64,000 nt of DNA from Saccharicrinis aurantiacus (lineage in GTDB: Bacteria > Bacteroidota > Bacteroidia > Bacteroidales > Marinilabiliaceae). The translations under genes and the position numbers were made by a program. A model generated the notes under the pieces. The model saw only the letters and a list, made by a program, of their open reading frames with translations, searched no databases and was not told the DNA's origin. This document shows, piece after piece, positions 16,460-25,251 of this stretch. How positions within the stretch are numbered: the stretch's first letter is position 1; every line of letters begins with the position of its first letter. The DNA lies in NCBI RefSeq assembly GCF_001660705.2, contig NZ_LYBV02000031.1, positions 248,001 through 312,000 on the forward strand, given 5' to 3'.

Positions 16460-16903
16460 ATGATACAACAAATTAAATTACCACTTTTTATATTACTCTT
16501 ATTTACTACTTTAAGCGGATGTGTTAAAGATAGTGAGGACATTATACCTAATGTTCCATTTCATGCCGAAGTATTGAATTTTGAAACTGATCCTAATTAC
16601 AACCAACAAAATCCTCAGATTATTAGACGTGATAGAAATGGGTTCTCAATAGGGCATTATGGAGTTGTTGTATATAAAGTTGGCGCCGGAATTGTTTATG
16701 CCTTTGATTTGATGTGTCCTTACGAAAAATCTGGTACTAGTTTGGTGCAAAAGCAAGATGATGATAATTATAAGTGTCCTACGTGTGGATCAACGTATTC
16801 TGTAATGACTCAATATGGTTCATTACTAGAAGGGCCATCAAAATTTGCATTAAAGCCTTATAGAGCAGAAATGGATGGTAATCATTTAATTATTGCCAAC
16901 TAA
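16460..16903 (+). CDS. Lipoprotein with a Rieske-like fold lacking the histidine ligands
   Basis: I take the ATG at 16460, which opens directly into a lipoprotein signal (MIQQIKLPLFILLLFTTLSGC); the frame itself is open from 16394. The mature 127 residues contain RNGFSIGHYGVVVYKVG, LMCPYEKSG and YKCPTCGSTYSV with LKPYRAEMDGNHLII at the end, in the spacing of a Rieske beta-domain. In a true Rieske protein the two motifs read C-x-H and C-x-x-H; here both His are absent. It may bind another metal through cysteines or only keep the fold. It ends in a 4-bp tail-to-tail overlap with aroK. Confidence 0.65.
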   Translation: MIQQIKLPLFILLLFTTLSGCVKDSEDIIPNVPFHAEVLNFETDPNYNQQNPQIIRRDRNGFSIGHYGVVVYKVGAGIVYAFDLMCPYEKSGTSLVQKQDDDNYKCPTCGSTYSVMTQYGSLLEGPSKFALKPYRAEMDGNHLIIAN

Positions 16904-17409
16904 GCACCTCGAATAGCTTTTAAGAAATCTTCTACAGTCCAAGTAGCACCTTCTGCTATTACTTGGGCTTTATTGTAGTATAGCTCTCGTTCTTCTAACT
17001 TTTCGATAATAAACTGAAGTAATTCTTCTCCGGATTTGCCTTCTATTAAAGGGCGTTTATTTTTCGAAGTCATTAACCTATCAAATACCACCTGAGGAGT
17101 TAAATGTAAGTAAATACTTAGGCCTGTTTGATTCATTAATTCCATATTATCGAAAAAACATGGTGTGCCACCTCCTGCACCAATAATTATATTTTCAATG
17201 TCACTTACTTCTTTTAAACAGATAGATTCTATTTTACGGAAATGAGTTTCTCCATCTTCTTCAAATATCTGAGGAATCGTTTTATGGTATTTATTTTCGA
17301 TATAATGGTCAAGGTCGATAAAGTTCCAATTCATTGCCTCTGCAATCCATCTACCCATAGTAGATTTACCACTTCCCATATATCCTATTAAATAAACTCT
17401 TTGTGTCAT
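16900..17409 (-). CDS. aroK: Shikimate kinase
   Basis: 169 residues, normal size. Walker A GYMGSGKSTMG (about 9-19), the shikimate-binding Asp in FIDLDHYIE, Arg in THFRKIE, GGGTPCF, and the lid Arg in KNKRPLIEG. It phosphorylates shikimate at O3 in chorismate synthesis. It follows the ion channel gene by 4 bp on the same strand and probably shares its transcript. No other aro genes are near. Confidence 0.94.
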   Translation of the reverse strand: MTQRVYLIGYMGSGKSTMGRWIAEAMNWNFIDLDHYIENKYHKTIPQIFEEDGETHFRKIESICLKEVSDIENIIIGAGGGTPCFFDNMELMNQTGLSIYLHLTPQVVFDRLMTSKNKRPLIEGKSGEELLQFIIEKLEERELYYNKAQVIAEGATWTVEDFLKAIRGA

Positions 17410-17413
17410 TGCT

Positions 17414-18211
17414 CTATTGGTTGTTGTGTTTATTTAGCTTCTTTAATTCATCGAGTACATCAGATACTTTACCTTCAAGTTGATCTATCTTTAACTCAAG
17501 CTCATCGTTGTTATCACTAACCATAGAATCAACAAATATTGAATTCACTAACGACAAGCCAAATATACCACCTGTTAATACGATAAAGATAAAATATAAG
17601 TAGGTAAAGAAAGCTTTAACTTCTGAGAAATTCTCGGTGATATCTTCAGGAATCTCAAACCATCCCTCAACGGTAAATATTTTAAATATTGAATAGAGCG
17701 ATATTATTGGATCTTTAAAATAAGGCGATCCACTTTGATGAAAAATATAGAATGATAAAATTCCGATGATAAAAATGTAGATAACAAAACCTATTAAAAC
17801 AAAAACAGAAGCTTTTAAAGCACGCTGAATGCCTTGTACTAGGTTATTAACATCAGGTATAAATTTGAAAAACCGAAACGCCTTAAAAACCCGCAGTATT
17901 CTGAATACTAATAGGAAACTAAAATCAACAAAGCTTAAATTAAATGCGAAAGTAATAAGTGCAGGTACTGAAAGAAGCACTAAAACAAAGTCGAACCTGT
18001 TCCAATTAGATTTAAAGTAATTGGTAAAACCATATTCACGAACCTTTATTAATAACTCAATAATAAAAAGAACTGTAATGGAATTATCAACAAGGCCATA
18101 TATAAAATTTTCTTCGTTTACGGGTAGATAACCACCAATAACTAGAACTACCGAATTGATTAGGATTAGAGATAATATAAACTTATCATTTAAAAACAGC
18201 TTTTTTCCCAT
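17414..18211 (-). CDS. Voltage-gated ion channel of the bacterial NaChBac type
   Basis: 265 residues with six membrane spans. S4 (FRILRVFKAFRFFKF) carries five positive residues at every third position, as in voltage sensors. The pore loop between S5 and S6 reads FKIFTVEGWFEIPEDI; the Glu of the selectivity filter (TLESW in NaChBac) is kept but the following Ser is Gly. A C-terminal helix (LELKIDQLEGKVSDVLDEL) is the tetramer coiled coil found in these channels. It likely conducts Na+ or other cations; selectivity cannot be stated. Directly upstream of aroK, 31 bp downstream of parC. Confidence 0.85.
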   Translation of the reverse strand: MGKKLFLNDKFILSLILINSVVLVIGGYLPVNEENFIYGLVDNSITVLFIIELLIKVREYGFTNYFKSNWNRFDFVLVLLSVPALITFAFNLSFVDFSFLLVFRILRVFKAFRFFKFIPDVNNLVQGIQRALKASVFVLIGFVIYIFIIGILSFYIFHQSGSPYFKDPIISLYSIFKIFTVEGWFEIPEDITENFSEVKAFFTYLYFIFIVLTGGIFGLSLVNSIFVDSMVSDNNDELELKIDQLEGKVSDVLDELKKLNKHNNQ

Positions 18212-18242
18212 CTCCTATAGTAATCAATTCGGTAAGTATAAT

Positions 18243-20873
18243 TTATTGTTGTTCGAATAAATTCATTTGATCTTCGTCATCTTCTTGTGTTGGTTTTTCT
18301 GGCTCAGGCTCTACTTCCTTTTGTCTTATAGGCTCTAGCTCGTTAATTTTGGATACCTGATAAGTTGATAATCGCTTACCACGAGCTTTAAAGCTTTTTA
18401 CGCCAATAAATTCGTCTACTTCAACAATTACATTTTCACGTTCCTTATCGTCACCTCCAAATTTTACTTCTAAGCGAGGGTAATCTACCTCAGTAATTCT
18501 AACTAGGTACGATTTAGCATGCTCTCCTATAAAACTCTGTTTTTTATTAGAAGCTTCGAGTTGGAATCGCTTGATGTAAAAGTATTTTTGGTCGCCATCG
18601 TAGAATGCAACAGACCAAACCTTACCGGGATTAAACTTCTCAATAATATGAATATCGTCTTCGTAATGATTGGTTAAATCAAAACTAGTATGGTAAAATT
18701 CGCCTGATTTTGTGATTACTAAAATAGAATCATCTGCATGGAATTCGCCCAAATAATCACCTCTGCTATCAGAGTTTAATCGAAGTACATCTTTATCGAA
18801 CCAAATTTTTCTTCCACCTAAAGTGGATACACCTTTTTTACGAAGCGCCACTTTCTGAACTTCATATTTTGAAAGAATGTTACCCATGGCACCTCTTCCT
18901 TTAATGGCAAGTTCAGCCATATCGTAGTCAAAAACTAAGTTTCTTACTCTAGCCTTAGGGCGAAGAATTACTTTAAGTACTTCGGCCTCTCCATTTGGGT
19001 TGGCGCTAAAGTATAATACATCAGAACCAACAGTTCCTTTAGTTACATTATACTCCTTATCGCGCGTTATACCTGTTACCGCAAAACGTTTTACGTAAGT
19101 TGTACCTTTTTTACCATCGCGATAAGCTACGTTGTAAATGGTACGTGTATCTGATTTTTTGAATACTGCGAGGTGCATAATTCCCTTACCAACAAAAGCT
19201 TTATCAGATACTTTAGTGATTAGGTAGCGACCATCTTTGTAAAACAAAATAATATCGTCAATATCAGAACAATCGCAAACAAATTCATCTTTACGTAGCG
19301 ATGTTCCCATGAAACCTTCATCGCGATTGATGAATAACTTCTCGTTTTTAACAACTACTTTGCTAGCTTCAATATTTTCAAAACTTCGGATTTCAGTCAT
19401 TCTAGGATGATCTTTTCCGAAGGTTTTTTTAATATGCTTGTAGTAAGCTATGGTATAAGGGATGATGTTTTCAAGGTGGTTTTTCACTTCAACCATCTCA
19501 TCATCTAAACCTTTGATATAATCGTTAGCTTTATCAGAGTTGAACTTTAATATTCTACCCATTTTAATTTCAAATAGGGCCGTTAAGTCATCTCTGTTAA
19601 TTTCTCTTCTGAATTTTGGTTTCCAAGGCTCAAAGCATTTGTCTAAGAAGTCAATAGCTTCATCTTTACTCTCAGAATTTTCGTAGCCAGCTTCTTTATA
19701 CATGCGCTCTTCAATGAAAATCTTTTCCAATGAAGATTTGTGCCAAGCCTCTTCTAACTCTGACAATCTTATTTCTAACTCACGCGTTAGAAGCTCAACT
19801 GTATGGTCGGTATTTTGTCTTAGAACTGAAGAAACGCCCACAAATTTAGGTTTGTTATCTTCAATTAAACAACAGTTTGGCGATATAGATATTTCGCAAT
19901 CGGTAAACGCATAAAGCGCATCTATCGTTTTATCTGTTGATACATTATTTGGAAGATGAATCAATATCTCAACTTTATCAGAGGTATTGTCATCTATCTT
20001 TTTAATCTTAATTTTTCCCTTATCGTTGGCCTTGATGATAGATTCTATAAGGCTAGAGGTATTCTTCCCGAAAGGAATATCGCAAATATTTAAGGTTTTG
20101 TTGTCTTCCTTAATAATCTTTGCACGTACTTTAACGGCACCACCTCTTGCTCCATCGTTGTAACGAGATACATCAATCATCCCGCCAGTAGCGAAATCAG
20201 GAAAGATCTCGAAAGGCTTGTCCTGAAGGTAGGCTATACTTGCATCAATTAGCTCATTAAAGTTGTGAGGTAATATTTTTGAGGCTAAACCAACGGCAAT
20301 ACCTTCAACACCTTGAGTTAATAATAATGGGAATTTTACTGGAAGAGTGATAGGCTCTTTATTTCTACCATCGTAACTTAATTTCCAATTGGTAGTTTTC
20401 GGATTGAAGACCACCTCTTGTGCAAATTTTGTTAATCGGGCCTCAATATATCGAGGTGCAGCAGCTCCATCTCCCGTGGCAACATTACCCCAGTTACCTT
20501 GGGTATCAATTAATAAATCTTTTTGTCCGAGTTGTACCAAAGCATCACCAATTGAAGCATCTCCGTGAGGGTGAAACTGCATGGTAAACCCAATAATATT
20601 GGCCACTTTATTATACCTGCCATCATCCATTCGGCGCATGGCGTGAAGAATACGGCGTTGTACGGGTTTTAAACCATCGTTAATGTGCGGTACGGCTCTT
20701 TCGAGGATTACATACGAAGCATAATCTAAAAACCACTCTTGATACATTCCGCCAAGGTGCGTTATTTTAGTATCACTAGTAGCTAGTTCGTTTTGTTCAC
20801 TGGCTTCGTTGTTACCTTCGTTATTTATATTCTCTAATTCTTCGTTATTCGGTGTTGTGTGTTCGTCGCTCAT
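18243..20873 (-). CDS. parC: DNA topoisomerase IV subunit A
   Basis: 876 residues. The GyrA/ParC core starts at LDYASYVILERAVPHINDGL and KPVQRRILHAM, with the catalytic Tyr in APRYIEARLTKFA (about residue 145). The C-terminal third lacks the GyrA-box QRRGGKG, favouring ParC over GyrA, and the acidic Gln-rich tail (EDDEDQMNLFEQQ) is typical for this phylum. With ParE it decatenates daughter chromosomes. It lies 32 bp behind parE. Confidence 0.94.
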   Translation of the reverse strand: MSDEHTTPNNEELENINNEGNNEASEQNELATSDTKITHLGGMYQEWFLDYASYVILERAVPHINDGLKPVQRRILHAMRRMDDGRYNKVANIIGFTMQFHPHGDASIGDALVQLGQKDLLIDTQGNWGNVATGDGAAAPRYIEARLTKFAQEVVFNPKTTNWKLSYDGRNKEPITLPVKFPLLLTQGVEGIAVGLASKILPHNFNELIDASIAYLQDKPFEIFPDFATGGMIDVSRYNDGARGGAVKVRAKIIKEDNKTLNICDIPFGKNTSSLIESIIKANDKGKIKIKKIDDNTSDKVEILIHLPNNVSTDKTIDALYAFTDCEISISPNCCLIEDNKPKFVGVSSVLRQNTDHTVELLTRELEIRLSELEEAWHKSSLEKIFIEERMYKEAGYENSESKDEAIDFLDKCFEPWKPKFRREINRDDLTALFEIKMGRILKFNSDKANDYIKGLDDEMVEVKNHLENIIPYTIAYYKHIKKTFGKDHPRMTEIRSFENIEASKVVVKNEKLFINRDEGFMGTSLRKDEFVCDCSDIDDIILFYKDGRYLITKVSDKAFVGKGIMHLAVFKKSDTRTIYNVAYRDGKKGTTYVKRFAVTGITRDKEYNVTKGTVGSDVLYFSANPNGEAEVLKVILRPKARVRNLVFDYDMAELAIKGRGAMGNILSKYEVQKVALRKKGVSTLGGRKIWFDKDVLRLNSDSRGDYLGEFHADDSILVITKSGEFYHTSFDLTNHYEDDIHIIEKFNPGKVWSVAFYDGDQKYFYIKRFQLEASNKKQSFIGEHAKSYLVRITEVDYPRLEVKFGGDDKERENVIVEVDEFIGVKSFKARGKRLSTYQVSKINELEPIRQKEVEPEPEKPTQEDDEDQMNLFEQQ

Positions 20874-20905
20874 GCTTACAAATGCATTTTTAAGGATTGT
20901 GTGAT

Positions 20906-22738
20906 CTAGGCAATGTCTTCCTCAACTACGAGGTTATCGATAATAAAGTTTTGGCGGTCGGGAGTATTTTTACCCATATAGAATGTGAGTAGATCTTTAA
21001 TGCTATCCCCTTTTCGTAAGCGCACTTGCTCAAGTCTAATATCTTTACCAATAAAGTTCTTAAACTCATCAGGACTAATTTCACCCAAACCTTTAAATCG
21101 AGTTATCTCAGGACTTGCACCAACTTTTTTCATAGCTGAAATACGTTCTTCTTCTGAATAGCAATAAAAGGTTTTCTTTTTATTACGAACCCTAAATAAA
21201 GGAGTTTGTAAAATGTAAACATGACCTTGTTTTACCAATTCGGGGAAGAATTGTAGGAAGAAGGTTAATAGCAATAACCTGATGTGCATTCCATCCACAT
21301 CGGCATCGGTACTTATAATTACATGATTGTAACGAAGCGTATCTAAGCCTTCTTCGATATTCAGTGCAGCTTGCAATAGGTTAAATTCTTCGTTTTCGTA
21401 GACTACCTTACGTGTTAAACCAAATGAATTTAATGGCTTACCGCGTAAACTAAATACGGCTTGTGTTTTAACATCGCGAGCTTTTGTAATGGAACCACTG
21501 GCCGAATCTCCCTCGGTTATAAATATTGATGAGTCGAGATTTCCTTCTTTCTGTGTGCTATAGTGAATTTTACAATCGCGTAATTTTTTATTGTGTAGGC
21601 TAACCTTTTTAGCTCTTTCACGTGCCAGCTTTTGGATGCCTGATATTGCTTTACGCTCTTTCTCCGACTCCAGTATCTTTTTCATTAAAAGATCGGCCGT
21701 TGTTGTATTTCTATGTAGGTAATTATCGAGTTCTGTTTTTACAAAATCTACAACATAATTACGAACAGAAGGACCATTAGGTCCCATATCCTTAGAACCT
21801 AATTTAGTTTTTGTTTGAGATTCAAAAACAGGCTCTTCAATTTTTATACTGATGGCTGCAATAACTCCTGTTCTGATATCAGAAACATCGAAGTTTTTAT
21901 TGTAAAATTCTCTTATGGTTTTAACCAAAGCCTCGCGGTAAGCAATTTGGTGTGTTCCACCTTGTGTGGTATGTTGTCCGTTTACAAAGGTGTAATACTC
22001 CTCGCCATATTGATTACTATGTGTCATGGCCACCTCAAAATCTTCACCTTTAAGGTGGATGATAGGGTAGATACCTGGTGAAGTCATGTTTTCATTTAAT
22101 AAATCGACTAAACCATTTTTCGATTTAAAAACATTGCCATTAAAATGTAAGGCCAAGCCTGTGTTTAAATAAGTGTAGTTACGTAATAAAGGCTCTATAT
22201 ACTCTTCGCGATAGTTGTAACTTCCGAATATTGTGGTATCTGGTTTAAATGATACGAATGTACCATTTTCTTCGCTTGTTGGTTCAATATCAAATTCTTC
22301 AATTATATTACCACCACTGAATACTACTTTCTTGCATTCTCCTTCACGATAGGCTATAACTGTAAATATTGTAGAAAGTGCATTTACCGCTTTAATACCA
22401 ACACCATTAAGACCAACAGATTTTTTAAAAACCTTAGAATCGTATTTGGCTCCAGTATTCATTTTTGAGGCTACATCAATAACCTTACCTAGTGGAATAC
22501 CTCTACCATAATCTCGGATTACAACTTCTCCTTCAGCTACAGTAACTTCAATTTTTTTTCCAAAGCCCATCATATATTCATCGATGGAGTTATCCATTAC
22601 TTCTTTTAGTAATACATAAATACCATCATCGGGGTAGGAACCATCGCCAAGTTTACCAATGTACATTCCTGGTCTTCGTCGGATGTGTTCTTTCCAATCG
22701 AGCGTTCTAATCGCATCTTCAGAATATTGTTGAGACAT
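20906..22738 (-). CDS. parE: DNA topoisomerase IV subunit B
   Basis: 610 residues, GHKL ATPase plus transducer plus TOPRIM. Visible motifs: [13 protein letters not shown], the ATP-binding Asn in [31 protein letters not shown], the TOPRIM EGDSASG and [10 protein letters not shown]. The short length, about 610 residues, is that of ParE of this phylum. First gene of a parE-parC cluster with a -7 element upstream at 22804. Confidence 0.94.
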   Translation of the reverse strand: MSQQYSEDAIRTLDWKEHIRRRPGMYIGKLGDGSYPDDGIYVLLKEVMDNSIDEYMMGFGKKIEVTVAEGEVVIRDYGRGIPLGKVIDVASKMNTGAKYDSKVFKKSVGLNGVGIKAVNALSTIFTVIAYREGECKKVVFSGGNIIEEFDIEPTSEENGTFVSFKPDTTIFGSYNYREEYIEPLLRNYTYLNTGLALHFNGNVFKSKNGLVDLLNENMTSPGIYPIIHLKGEDFEVAMTHSNQYGEEYYTFVNGQHTTQGGTHQIAYREALVKTIREFYNKNFDVSDIRTGVIAAISIKIEEPVFESQTKTKLGSKDMGPNGPSVRNYVVDFVKTELDNYLHRNTTTADLLMKKILESEKERKAISGIQKLARERAKKVSLHNKKLRDCKIHYSTQKEGNLDSSIFITEGDSASGSITKARDVKTQAVFSLRGKPLNSFGLTRKVVYENEEFNLLQAALNIEEGLDTLRYNHVIISTDADVDGMHIRLLLLTFFLQFFPELVKQGHVYILQTPLFRVRNKKKTFYCYSEEERISAMKKVGASPEITRFKGLGEISPDEFKNFIGKDIRLEQVRLRKGDSIKDLLTFYMGKNTPDRQNFIIDNLVVEEDIA

Positions 22739-22803
22739 ATTAAAGTACTTTTGCTAATTGAGTTTGAGGAACATTTATCCGAAGTGATGGATAAAAATTC
22801 CCC

Positions 22804-22811
22804 CAAATATA
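22804..22811 (-). promoter_or_regulatory. -7 element of parE
   Basis: TATATTTG on the minus strand, 66 bp before the parE ATG. Transcription would start around 22797. Confidence 0.5.
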
Positions 22812-22987
22812 GTAAAAGGGGCGAATGATTGGTAATTCTTTTTTCAACATGTAGTGTTAGGTACTTCTGAAAGCCTTAATTTTTCAGGGATTCAAGCTAT
22901 GTTAACAAGTTGTTTTGTTGTACCAATATTATTAAGTTTTCTGAGCAAAACACTCTGCTGTTATACATAATTTGGAGCTCTAAAATG

Positions 22988-23197
22988 GCCTAATTGTGTT
23001 CTTAATTAATATAACAACGTGCTTGAGATGCATAATGGCTTACTAGAGTAGCATATTGACCTATAAAAGGCTTATAATGGGGTGTGAGAGTATCATAATG
23101 AGCTGCTGAATACACATAATGTGGTGTAAAACCCGCATGTTGTCATGAAAAAGAGTCATACTGTCATGAAAAAGTAATTTTATCTTGTGTTTTACTA
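22988..23197. repeat. Degenerate 21-bp tandem repeat array in the parE-KAS III intergenic region
   Basis: The 532-bp gap 22739-23270 has no gene. Nine successive 21-bp units can be laid out without gaps from 22988 to 23176, and a tenth weaker unit reaches 23197. Units start at 22988, 23009, 23030, 23051, 23072, 23093, 23114, 23135, 23156 and 23177. Position 4 is T, position 12 is T and position 18 is A in all ten; the consensus head is CATAATG, present or with one or two changes in eight of nine units. The last two full units share TGTCATGAAAAAG exactly. A further weak copy with a 23-bp step starts near 22965. Period equals two helical turns. Confidence 0.75.
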
Positions 23198-23221
23198 AAA
23201 AGATGGAGCGTATAAAAACAA

Positions 23222-23253
23222 CAAAAGGATGCTAAATTAATAACATCCTTTTG
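23222..23253 (-). terminator. Terminator of the KAS III-like gene
   Basis: CAAAAGGATG (23222-23231) pairs with CATCCTTTTG (23244-23253); read on the minus strand the stem is followed by TTTTG and TTTTTAT. Confidence 0.6.
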
Positions 23254-23270
23254 ATATTTTAAGTTATGCC

Positions 23271-24347
23271 TTAGGGCATTTTGTACATGTATGCATTGAT
23301 ATTCATGCCGGCTCCTACAGAAGTCATCATAACATTGTCGCCGCTCTTTAACTCTTGTCCTTCAATTTCACCTCTACAAATAAGATCAAATAAAGTTGGA
23401 ACAGTTGCTACTGATGAATTACCAAGTGATTTAATAGTCATAGGCATAATGCTATGGTCGATATTGCGCTCGCCATACAAACGATAAATACGCTTAAGAA
23501 TGGCTTCGTCCATTTTAGCATTAGCTTGATGTATAAGCACTTTGTTTACATCAGTTAATGTCATATTGTTAGCATCTAAACACTCTTTTGCAAGCTGTGG
23601 AACAGTTGTAAGTGCATAGTTGTATAAACGACGACCAAACATTTTTAGGTATAGATGATCGCTCTTCAACTCAGGATTGTAAGATTCGTTCATCTGTAAA
23701 AGGTCAATGTGTTCTTCTGTGTCTGTTCTGGTTACGTGCTTAAGAATTCCAACAGGTTCTTCGCTTTCAACTGCTTCAAGTAATGCAGCTCCTGCTCCAT
23801 CAGCAAATATCATTGAATCTCTATCGTGTGGATCCATCATGCGTGTAAGTGTATCGGCTCCTATTACTAGGGCGCTTTGTGCATCGCCCGATTTAATGTA
23901 ATAGTTAGCCTGTACCATTGCTTGAGTCCAACCTGGGCAACCAAAAGTGATATCATATGCGACACACTTTGGGTTTTTTATCCCCAATTTTTTCTTTACC
24001 CTTGAAGCTAATGTGGGTAATATATCAGGAAATTGACTTCCGTGTTTAACATCGCCAAGATTATGAGCAACTATGATATAATCTAGTTTTTCCCTATCGA
24101 AGTTTGCACTTTCAATGGCTTTTTCACCAGCAAAGGCAGCAATATCAGAAGTAACGTGGTTTTTATCCGCTACTCTGCGTTCAGCAATATCAGTAATTTG
24201 CTCAAACTTTTCTACAATCTCTTGTCCGGGTGTTTCAATTTTACTACCATCCTCGTTAAGGAACTCTTGGTTTGTAAAATCCATGTTTTTTACCACTACA
24301 GGTGGGATATATGACCCCGTTCCGGTGGCAACAGCATAAATTTTCAT
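23271..24347 (-). CDS. 3-oxoacyl-ACP synthase III-like condensing enzyme
   Basis: The ATG at 24347 is preferred over a TTG two codons earlier; 358 residues. Thiolase-fold KAS III features: active Cys in ITFGCPGWTQAM (about residue 135), His in VLIHQANAKMDE (about 270) and Asn in SLGNSSVATVPTL (about 305). The Cys context, with an N-terminal extension around residues 20-45, departs from classical FabH, so it may be a specialised FabH-like enzyme starting fatty acid or secondary lipid synthesis rather than the main one. It has its own terminator and stands apart from other fab genes. Confidence 0.82.
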   Translation of the reverse strand: MKIYAVATGTGSYIPPVVVKNMDFTNQEFLNEDGSKIETPGQEIVEKFEQITDIAERRVADKNHVTSDIAAFAGEKAIESANFDREKLDYIIVAHNLGDVKHGSQFPDILPTLASRVKKKLGIKNPKCVAYDITFGCPGWTQAMVQANYYIKSGDAQSALVIGADTLTRMMDPHDRDSMIFADGAGAALLEAVESEEPVGILKHVTRTDTEEHIDLLQMNESYNPELKSDHLYLKMFGRRLYNYALTTVPQLAKECLDANNMTLTDVNKVLIHQANAKMDEAILKRIYRLYGERNIDHSIMPMTIKSLGNSSVATVPTLFDLICRGEIEGQELKSGDNVMMTSVGAGMNINAYMYKMP

Positions 24348-24449
24348 TGTCAACTTTTTCGATTTTACTAAAAAGATATGGCTCTTGCTAGAAAGCGATA
24401 TCTGTATTTTATATAATAATATAGAAACTGGATTTAGGTAGTATCTATT

Positions 24450-25217
24450 TTATTGTTGTTTGTAATATTTTAATTCAAATGTTTTTCCATCCCACTCTCC
24501 ATAGGTGAAGTATTTAACCCAATCGCCCAGGTAAATAAATCTACTATTTTGGTTAAAGGCTTGGTCGAGCGCTAAATGACGATGCCCAAAAATAAAAAAG
24601 TCATAATGTTCCTTTTTCAATATTTCGTTGGCGTAAAGCATTAACCATTCTTTGTCTTCACCTAAAAAGTCGAAACTTGCGGCTTCTTCATTCTGAGTTC
24701 TACTATGTGTAGACCATCGTTTTGCAAAACCTATGGCAAAGTTAGGATGTAATCGTGCAAAAAGCCACTGGCAAAAAGGATTAACAAACATTTTTTTTAA
24801 AATGTTGTAAGTTTTGTCGTAAGGCCCTAATCCATCGCCATGTGCTAAGTAAAACTTTTTGTCTCCAAAGGTTTTTACTAAAGGCTCTCGGTGCACAATA
24901 ACCCCTGTTTCTGATGGGAGGTAATCATAAACCCAAATATCATGGTTGCCAGTAAAGAAATGAACCGGAATACCCGAGTCAGTTAATTCACATATTTTTG
25001 CAAGAACTCTTACAAAACCTCGTGGAGCAACATGTTTGTACTCGTGCCAGAAATCAAATATATCACCCAGTAAATATAGCTCTTCTACATCGTGCTTAAT
25101 GGAATCGAGCCACTCTACAAATCTTTTCTCGTGTGCTTTAGGATCCTTTATTGATGGCGCTCCTAAATGTACATCTGATGCAAAATATATTTTCTTCCCT
25201 TCTTTAACTTCAGTCAT
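24450..25217 (-). CDS. lpxH: UDP-2,3-diacylglucosamine diphosphatase-like metallophosphoesterase
   Basis: 255 residues. The binuclear metal motifs of LpxH are in order: FASDVHLG, LLGDIFDFWHEY, TGNHDIW, LAHGDGLG and FGHRHLA. LpxH hydrolyses UDP-2,3-diacylglucosamine to lipid X in lipid A synthesis at the inner membrane face. Bacteroidota homologues are often annotated LpxH although they belong to a divergent branch. It lies 34 bp downstream of the TlpA-like lipoprotein gene. Confidence 0.85.
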   Translation of the reverse strand: MTEVKEGKKIYFASDVHLGAPSIKDPKAHEKRFVEWLDSIKHDVEELYLLGDIFDFWHEYKHVAPRGFVRVLAKICELTDSGIPVHFFTGNHDIWVYDYLPSETGVIVHREPLVKTFGDKKFYLAHGDGLGPYDKTYNILKKMFVNPFCQWLFARLHPNFAIGFAKRWSTHSRTQNEEAASFDFLGEDKEWLMLYANEILKKEHYDFFIFGHRHLALDQAFNQNSRFIYLGDWVKYFTYGEWDGKTFELKYYKQQ

Positions 25218-25251
25218 ATTCCCTCTACTTGCAAATCAGATATTGTAACGC

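Noticed and set aside
23062-23165. Small ORF of heptapeptide repeats on the minus strand across the 21-bp array
   Set aside because: The reading frame follows from the 21-bp period (7 codons) and ends after about 32 residues; no promoter, start context or conserved residues support it.
22988-23197. CRISPR array
   Set aside because: The whole 21-bp unit is repeated with divergence; there are no identical repeats of 24-47 bp and no unique spacers, and no cas genes are in the window.
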